Origin: Lycorma delicatula | Taxonomy: Eukaryota > Arthropoda > Insecta > Hemiptera > Fulgoridae | Length of the DNA stretch: 64,000 nucleotides | Reading direction: 5' to 3' | NCBI RefSeq assembly: GCF_047948215.1 | Contig: NC_134460.1 | Location: forward strand, 128,572,324-128,636,323 | Part shown: positions 50,101 through 59,100 of the stretch, one piece after another | Layout: every line of letters begins with the position of its first letter | Position numbering within the stretch: position 1 is the stretch's first letter | Translations under genes and position numbers: made by a program | The notes under the pieces: generated by a model | The model's database searches: none | Told to the model about the DNA's origin: nothing | The model's input: the letters and a program-made list of their open reading frames with translations, nothing else

Positions 50101-53100
50101 ACTGTCTGGAAAATGTCTGGAAAATGTGAAGTTTGCGGCATTAATATGATGTTATTTTTGGTAAATAATCATGAGTAATAGTAAAGTGTGAGCTAAAGCA
50201 TTACTGTGGTGCAAAATTTATAATTGTTTTACACATTTGTGGTCATTGTCGTATGATTAAACTGTTCAAAACTGCTAAGTAATACTGTTTATTGACCTTG
50301 TGGTTTTAATTAATAATTGAAGATGCCATTCTTAAAAAACAGTTAGGAGAATCTTAAATGCAATTGACTTGGCATGATTTTTTTCATTTCATTTCTTCAG
50401 AAAGTTTTCATTGGAATGATGGATATTTGTTTCAATATCATAGCTGTGCACCATGTTTTGTCATCTGTTATGATATGTTTGAGGAATCAGCTAACAATTG
50501 TTTTGTAAAATTTTTGTAATGTTGCAGTTCAACAATTCAACAGTTTTGGAACACTTTTCTTGCTTCTTGTTTCATACCCAAAATGTCGGTCAAAATTATT
50601 TTACCTCTTCAGCTGCTTCCCTAATAGTGATTTGACAATTACTGATCACAATATTGTTTATTATTTCAATATTTTCATTGGTTGTTGATCTGTTGGGATA
50701 TCCAATCCTTTTGTTGCCTTTGACATCTTTCACGGCCTTCTTGAAACTGTTTGTTGCACTCGTAAACCCTTGGTGTCGACATAGCATTCTCACCAAAAGT
50801 CTTTCTAACATCTTCACTACTTTACTACTTTTTATTCCATTTTTAATGCGAAACCTTTGTCTTTCATTTTCAAACAAAATTAATCCCCACTTGTAATGAA
50901 GTATGTCCGAATTGGCAAATTTGAACTATGTGTTTAATATAGCTGAAAATATTGTTGTTATTCATTTATAGATGGCACTGCCATTTCTTGGGAAAAAGGT
51001 GAACTTAGTCCAAAAAACAGCATGCAGAATTAAAAAAAATTCTCTTAGTTTTTGATAATCCTACATGTGTGGTATACAAATATTTTAATAAGCCCAGCTA
51101 TTACCCTTGCTGCTTGTAGGATTAAAAATTATTTTCATTTGAATTTTGCCTTATAATATATTGTACATTGTAGTTTACTTTCAATTATTTTGGAGAACAA
51201 AGATTTTGACAGTGAAAATGTAAAAAACGTTGTATGAGATCAAGTAAGTAATCTATTTTTATTGAAATTTTTACAGATATGTTGTTATTCACTTTTTAAT
51301 TTAAAAATGATTTCTTCTAATTATAATTTTAAAATGTGATTTTTTGATTGTGTCAAATTTATTATTTCAGTATAATTTTTTTGCAGTTATGGTATTTGTA
51401 TTTTTAAGGACTAACTTTATGACTTAAAATTGATTATTATTGAATTAATTGATCATTAATCATAATATAATTGATCATAACTTAATTGATCATTGATTAT
51501 TGAATTTGACATTTTTTTAGCCTTCTTCCAAACAACATTATCTTTTTCATAGTTTTTGTTTAGAGTGTTGGTTTTTCTAAAGCAACAAAATTAAGAAATG
51601 TATGAAAAACTATAAGTTTATTTTTTAATGAGAGTAGAATTATACAATAATATATATTATTTGTAGCTATAACACTGTTAATATAAAATTCAGAGCATAA
51701 ATTGTGAAAAAGAAGGTTTGCTAAAGTCTGAAGTACGGTGAGGAATTTCCTAGATTTAATTTATCACACAGCAAAAACTTATGTAGTTAGAAATTGCATC
51801 AACTGGTAAAATTCACTATTGTGTTACGTAGATTTCTGTATTATAAAGAAGTAAAGTTGTTTTGTGCTTACTTAAAGTTCTTCAAATTATTATTTTATAC
51901 AATTATTAGAGATATACATTTTTAGACATTAAGTTTTTACAGATATATTTTTCAAAAAAAATTGTTTCCTGTTTTTTTTTTTTATTCACAGCGTTTTAAT
52001 AAAAGAAACTTCTAATGATTTAATTTATATTTATCCTGTATTATAGAGAATTAAAGATAAATTTTGGTATGTTCGACTTTCTCCAAATCATAAAGTATTT
52101 CATTATGGGGACTGTGATGAGAAAAGTGTTCCTACATTAGAAGAGCTACAAAATAAGTTGGCTGTTGTTGACATCAAGGCATTAGCAACTGGAAAAGAAT
52201 GTCCACACATGAAAGATGTCAGGTACATAATATATATACAGTGTGCTGTTTATTGTTTGCCCTTTCTTATTTTAGGATTCAATTAGTATTGCATAAATTG
52301 TTAACCCCATTAATAAATTATTAACTGCTCTTGGTTAAATCCTGTTTAAAATTTTATCATTATTTATGTGATCTGTAATATTTGTCTGTAATATAAACTG
52401 TTAGCATCTTGTCTTTTATTTGAAAAGCTCTGGGTTCAAATGATCAGGTTAGTTAATTTTTATCTCATAAAAAAATAATTATAATTTGACATAATGTATC
52501 ATCAAATCAATAGTTATAATGAATAAATAATTATTTTTTAAGTATGAATATTTTTAAACTTTATTCCAACATTTTGTTTTATCAAACTTTCAAATCTTAC
52601 TGAGTTCTCAGGAAAAAGATGAATAAAATTTGTTAAAGATTCTTGTATAATAAATATTTTATTAGGATAAGTAATTTATTTTAGTGACACATTGAACCAG
52701 ATTAAAATAAGGAAATAGGAGGAATTTACATTTCAAATTAATTTTTGTCACATAATCCAACTTAGAATCAAGTGTTAGTATTGTTGAACTGTAATTCCAA
52801 AAGAGTATATTGATATTTATTCAGGAAGACATTTGATCACTTTATGACATTTTGATTGATTAGAAAGTGCAGTCAATCTGAATTTTTCTAACCTTCTAAT
52901 ATGCATTAATATATTTTCTTACTGTACAAGTGTTTTCAGACATGGTCTATATTCTACATAATAATATATATATTATTATTTCTTTTTACATATGTTTAAT
53001 GTTTCTCTTGTGATCCCTATTTGTGATCTATTTGTGATCCCTTTCAATGAAGTGGTTAGTGTGGTAATTGTTGGCTATATTACAGTGAAATTAAATCTTA

Positions 53101-56100
53101 AAATTTTTTTTAATAACTTAACACAGGATAGTGAGCAAACACAATACAATAGGGGTGTACAAATAAAACTTCTCTCACAACCTAGAGTTCTAAATTTGTC
53201 AAGCAGCATGCAGTTTTAAAAAAACGGTATGTGCACACATAAACAAACACACATGGGTGCGTGCTCACACACATATAAAATAATCATACTATTAAATAGG
53301 ACACACAAATCTGTTAGGTTTAATAAACCCATGGCCATCATTTAATTAACTGGTTCCTGTAAATCACCAGAGTTAAACAATGCAGGAAGCAGTTTCATTC
53401 ATGATGTTGAAATTTACTTGGCTAATGACAATAACAATTTTGTCACTTAAAATCTTATGTAAAATTTCTACATTTTGTTTCTTTTCCTTTAGCTAAATTG
53501 ATTTTCTTAAGTAGAAATTTATGGATTTTGTTAGAAAGAATTTTATATTACAAATTTTAATTAAAAAATATAATTCTAGTTTTTTATTCTGTTAATTAGT
53601 CAAGGTTAGATATAAAAAAATAATATTTAAGAATAATATTCATGTAAACATTTTTTGACATAATGAAAGCAATTTTGGGTAAGCCAGTACTACAAATAAA
53701 AATTGATTAAAGAAATACATTTCAAACATACATGAATCTTGATTTCCACAAATTGAACCACATCCTTTAGAATTATCTTTTTTGATACAGGCATATTCAT
53801 AAAGTAAGGGCCGTTTGGTAATTAAAAAAAATTATGTCGTGAGAAAAGGCTTGTATTTACAGTTTTAGTTTTACTTTACTAGATATCTACTTCACTTTTT
53901 CTCATAATCGCCATTCAGTTCTAAGCTCTTTTCGTAATGTTACATCAGTTTCTATACCCGCTCTGCATAGATGTTGAACCACCTGGCAATTTAACCAGTT
54001 GACAATGACAGTCTTGAGTTCCTCATCGTTTTCAAACTGTTGTTGATCAAGCCACTTCTTCAAATACAAGAAGAGGAAGTAGTTGCTAGGTGCAAGGTTG
54101 GGACTATATGGAGGGTGGTCAAAAAGTTCCCAACGAAAATCTTCTTCTTCTTTCTTAAGGCAGCGATGCACGTTGTTGTGAACAAGGATTACGCCAGACG
54201 ACAGTTTCCCATGTCATCGATTTTGGATCGCGCATCTCAGTTTGGTGAGCATTTCGCAGTACATGTCAGCTGTAATTGTTGATCTGCGTTCCATGAAATC
54301 AACCAAAATGATGCCCTTTTTGTCCCAAACAAACAATAGCCAATATTTTTCGATTCTATTATGGAGATTGCTTAAACTTTTTCGGTTTTGGGAATTTTAA
54401 TGGCACCACTACATTGACTGTTGTTTCAATTCTGCGTTGGTATAGGATATCGACTTCTCGTCATCCGCAACAATGTGGGAAAACAAATCCATCTCTATCT
54501 TGTTGATAGCAGTCCAGAAAAAACACATGTCCACTGCACATTCTTTGATCTTTGTGTTGGTTGGTGAGCATTTTTGATACTCACCTTGCATACAATTTGT
54601 GATATGCGAGCTTTTCTGTGACGGTAGTGTAGATACGAATGCGTCTAACATGTGTAAATTCATCAGCCAGAGAATTAATCGTCAATCGCCGATCACATCG
54701 CAGTTTGCAGATGTGAATCCCCAATATATGTTTAAAACTTTTATGTACAATAGAAAATTCAATTTGAAAGAATTTACTCCAAGTGATAATCAAGAAGAAA
54801 AATCCACCACTTTTAAATAGTACATTCTGGTTTAAGGCTTTAGGGAACCCAAACCAGTGTGCAAAAGTGAATCAGAAAAATTTTTAAATATCCAAATGTC
54901 AAAGTTTAAATATAAATATTTGTTTGGAACTCTAAATGTTTATTCTAATCAAAATCTGGAAACAGAAAAAATTTACTAAAGTTTTAGAAGAATGTAAAAT
55001 AATTATTGTTGTAGTTCAAGAAACTAGGTATTTAGATGAAAACATTCTCAACTCAAAAAGTAACAGAATACTTAGAGGAAAATCTGCAGAATTTATCCTT
55101 AAAAACTGCCATTTTTAGGAAACATATTCTTTGTCCATAAGGAGTATTTGAATTAAATAGATGTTAAATCCTTCTCCAACAAGATCTCTATTTTTAAGGT
55201 ATGTGCAAAAACAAAACCTATTATTGTAACATCAATTAACCAGAACATCAAAAACAACCTGGAAAAAGTAGAAGAAAATTTCTAGAATGAAAAATCTTGA
55301 ATAAAAAAATCTTGAAAAAATGAATATAAAAATTCTTCTAAGAGATCTCATTGTGCAAACTGGATGGGAAAAGAAATTCAAAAAAGCAGTATGAAATTAT
55401 CCAGATCATAAAACGATGAATCAAAATGGTAAAAAGTTAATTAACTTCTGCAGAATTTCCAATCTGAAATTAATGTAAACTCATTTAAAAAAAATTACTT
55501 AGAAAACAGAGAACTAGATTAGTCTGATTCCAAATCTTGGAGAATTTCAGCTTGATCATGTAGCAATTACTAAACAAAATTTTTAACAAGTAATGAATTT
55601 AAAATTCCAAAGAGATGCAAACTTGGATCATTATCTTTCTAAAATCAGATGATTTCTGGAGAACAAAATGAAAAAATGCAATATTTATGTAATCAAACTG
55701 ATTAGAGATCCTAAAAAAAATAAGAATTCAAGAATGTAGTATCAGGAAATTTGTCTGAATTAAAGAAACAAATAAAAATTATTGCACAGAATACTAACAC
55801 TGTACTATTAGCCAAAAGGAAAAAATATAATCACTGTAACTGGTGGGATTGGTGGAATGAAAAATTAGTCAGTGAAATGTAAAAAGTGGAAATCATTCAA
55901 AAATTGAAAAATTCAACTGTAAAGAATCATTCCAAATTTTCAGAAATGCCAAAAACATTTTGAAAAAATATCTGAGTAAAGTTACAAAAGGATTTCTCTA
56001 CAGATAGTTCCAAATCAAAATAAAATGATATTGATACAATTGTTTTTGTGTAGAAAATAAAATGGAAACTTTGGATTAAATAATGAAGAAAGGTGAGAAA

Positions 56101-59100
56101 TTTTTGCCATTTATTTATTTTTTAAATTCCTAAACTGTGAAAATCTAAAGAAAGATAACTATTGAATCCAAAAAGCAACAAAAAACCGCCAAATTCAGAT
56201 TCTCTGTCCAAAAAATAAATCAATTGAACCATCAAATTATTAAAAAATAATAAATATGCTAAAGAATATTCAATAACTAAAGAACTATTAAAAGTAGACA
56301 GACAAAATTTAACTTATTTGTGGTTAATTTTCTTAAAAATTTGGGTGGAGGGAAAAATTCTCACTAACTGAAAAACTGCTTAATTCACTCCTTAGATAAA
56401 AAGGACCCAATAATTATAGAGAGATTTTTCCTGTAACATTCCTTCTAATGTAAAACATTGAATTGGCTGAAATTTAACTTAATCTTCTCAAAGAAATAAT
56501 GGAAAAACCAGATTACAAATCTCCATAGAAAAAAAATTAATTCATGAAAAATATAAAAAGTGCACTGAATTCATTAAATCCAAACTGGAAAAAAGCATAG
56601 AACAAGATTTTAATATTGGACTTCAGGAAAAAGTTTCTTCTTATTCTTCCAGTAAATGGCTTTAGGATTGCATAACTGGTAATATTAATCAAATTTAGCA
56701 GCACTTGCTTGTTTTTGAAATGTGTCATATTACTGAGTATTTTTAAAAAGTTATGTTTATGTTAGTGTATTTATTTAAAAGTTGTTGTGCCGTGAAAATT
56801 AAAAAGGAATTCATATTTTAAAATCTTATTGCAATAAAGGGAGGAATGCAAGGAACTCAGACTGCCAAAAAAAAACATATAATCTTTAAAGACAAGGTAC
56901 AGTATCAGCATGTGTGGCAAAAAGATGGTTCAATTGTTTTAAAGTTTGGAAATTTTGATGTCAACAATGTACCTTGTTTTGATTAGCTAGTTACTGAAAA
57001 AGTTATGAAATCATGGGAAAAATATTGCAAGGCACATATTAGCAATCGTCATATCAGGAATGAACTAAATATTGATCATAAAACAGTTTTAAACCATTTC
57101 AAAAAGGCTGGATATAAAAAACTAAGTGTTTGGGTGCCATATAATTGAGAATGAAAAATTTAATGGATCGAATTTCAAAATTCGAATGAAATCATTTTTG
57201 AAACAGCTCTTTTAATGAAGTTGTTTCAAAAATAAATTGAAACCGTAACAAAAAATGGATCACATCCAGCAATAATGTATAGAAAATATTGTGGTAAAAA
57301 CAAGCTAAAGCCCCACAAACATTGGCAAAACCAGGATTGATGCTCAGAAAAGTTATCCTGTAACTGGTGAGATTGGAAAGGAATTCTTTATTATGAGCTG
57401 GCCACCAGTCTAACTATTCATTCTAACCCATCTACTGTCAACAACTGGAAAGGTTACACAAAGCAGCTGAGATGAACTGACCAGAATTTGTTCAGTAGGA
57501 AAGGTATCATCTTCCAACGTAACATTGCCAGACCCCACGCACCTTTGATAATCCATCAAAAGTTGAGAGAGCTTGATGGAAAGTTTTGATGCATTTACCA
57601 TGACCTGAATCCCAGAATTCCAATTGTTCAGTCTCTACAGAATTCTCTTAACAACAAAAAGTTGGATTCAAAAATGGGCTGTGAAAATCACTTATCACAG
57701 TCGTTTATCACAGAAGTTCTACAGTGACAGGATTATGATTTTGCCTCAAAATGGCAAAAGGTAGTCAAACATAATAGCACATTTTTGATTTAATAAATCT
57801 TATTGCAGATATACAAACTTGTTATTTTTTTGCATTAAAATACGAAGAAACTTTTCCCTATCCCTTTATTTAGGAGAAGAAATAATAAAAAAAAAAGACT
57901 TGAAAAAATGAGAATCCATGAAAGAATCTGAAGAATGGTTATTCCATATGGAATCCACAATGAAAAATTCTAAGAAAACCTTAGGACCCGCAAAAGAGAA
58001 TGAATCGTGGATAATGAAAAATATATAATTTTAAAAATGTATAAAAATCCAAAAGTTTTTCAGATTCGATAAGAAAGAAAAGATTAATGTGTTATGGGTA
58101 TCTTACAAGCATGGACGAAGATAGATTGACAAAGAGATTAATTGAATATCTTAAACAGTAAAAATTGAATTAACATGGTTGTTAGAAGTTTAAAAAGACT
58201 TAATATAAACTTAGATTTCTGAATAGGAAATACAGTATTGTGAAATTTTTTATGAAGAAGTTTAACAATTGGAAGTTTCTAAGCCAAAAGTAAAATGAAT
58301 TAAGATCAAGAAAGATAGAAATAGCACAGTATAGGACAATAATATAGGAATTAACTTATTTGTATTGTCATGTTACATACAGGTAAGTAATATATTAGCT
58401 CTACTTAAAAAAAAACTTTTGTTCTTACCCCCATAGATATTGCTTAGAAATGGTAAAATATGAAAACTATCAGGAGCACTATCAAACATAAACTACTTGG
58501 GCAAGAAAATTTATTCTATTAAAATAATTATTCATGTGTCTGAAGAACTTAACTTATCAAGACTTTCGTTCATGAGTCAAGTGAAGCTCCACCAAAAAAT
58601 AACAGGGAAAAAATACAAGAAAATGGCATGCAGATGTTATTCACAGTAATGATATAGCTTCTTATGAAAGATTGTGACTTTTCATTCACTAAAAAAAAAA
58701 AAAATACACTTAACATGATAACCGGTAATGTTGTTTTGTTATGCATATTTCTTCATATAAAAGCTATTTTCACTATTAAATATTAATTAATTGATATTAC
58801 CTGACCTAGCCCAGGTAAATCCTGGAGCCAACTCAGGGGCTCCTCGGGGTTAAAAGGCAGAGATTTTTAAAAAAATTTATTTAATATTATTTTATTTAAT
58901 CTAAATTTAATTATATTATTTTTATAATATTATTAATTCGACTGATTTGAACCATTCATTTCCAACCAAGCTCACACAGTGATAGACTCACAGTTCACAG
59001 TTCATTTATTCAATTCATTTGTGCTCCAACCAGCAAATCTGCACTATTAAACATAATTTTTTTATTTTTTCAAGGTTTTTCGACACGAAATATTCTAAAA

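Noticed and set aside
54599..54820. 73-codon + strand frame
   Set aside because: It is the complement of the mariner transposase relic read on the minus strand.
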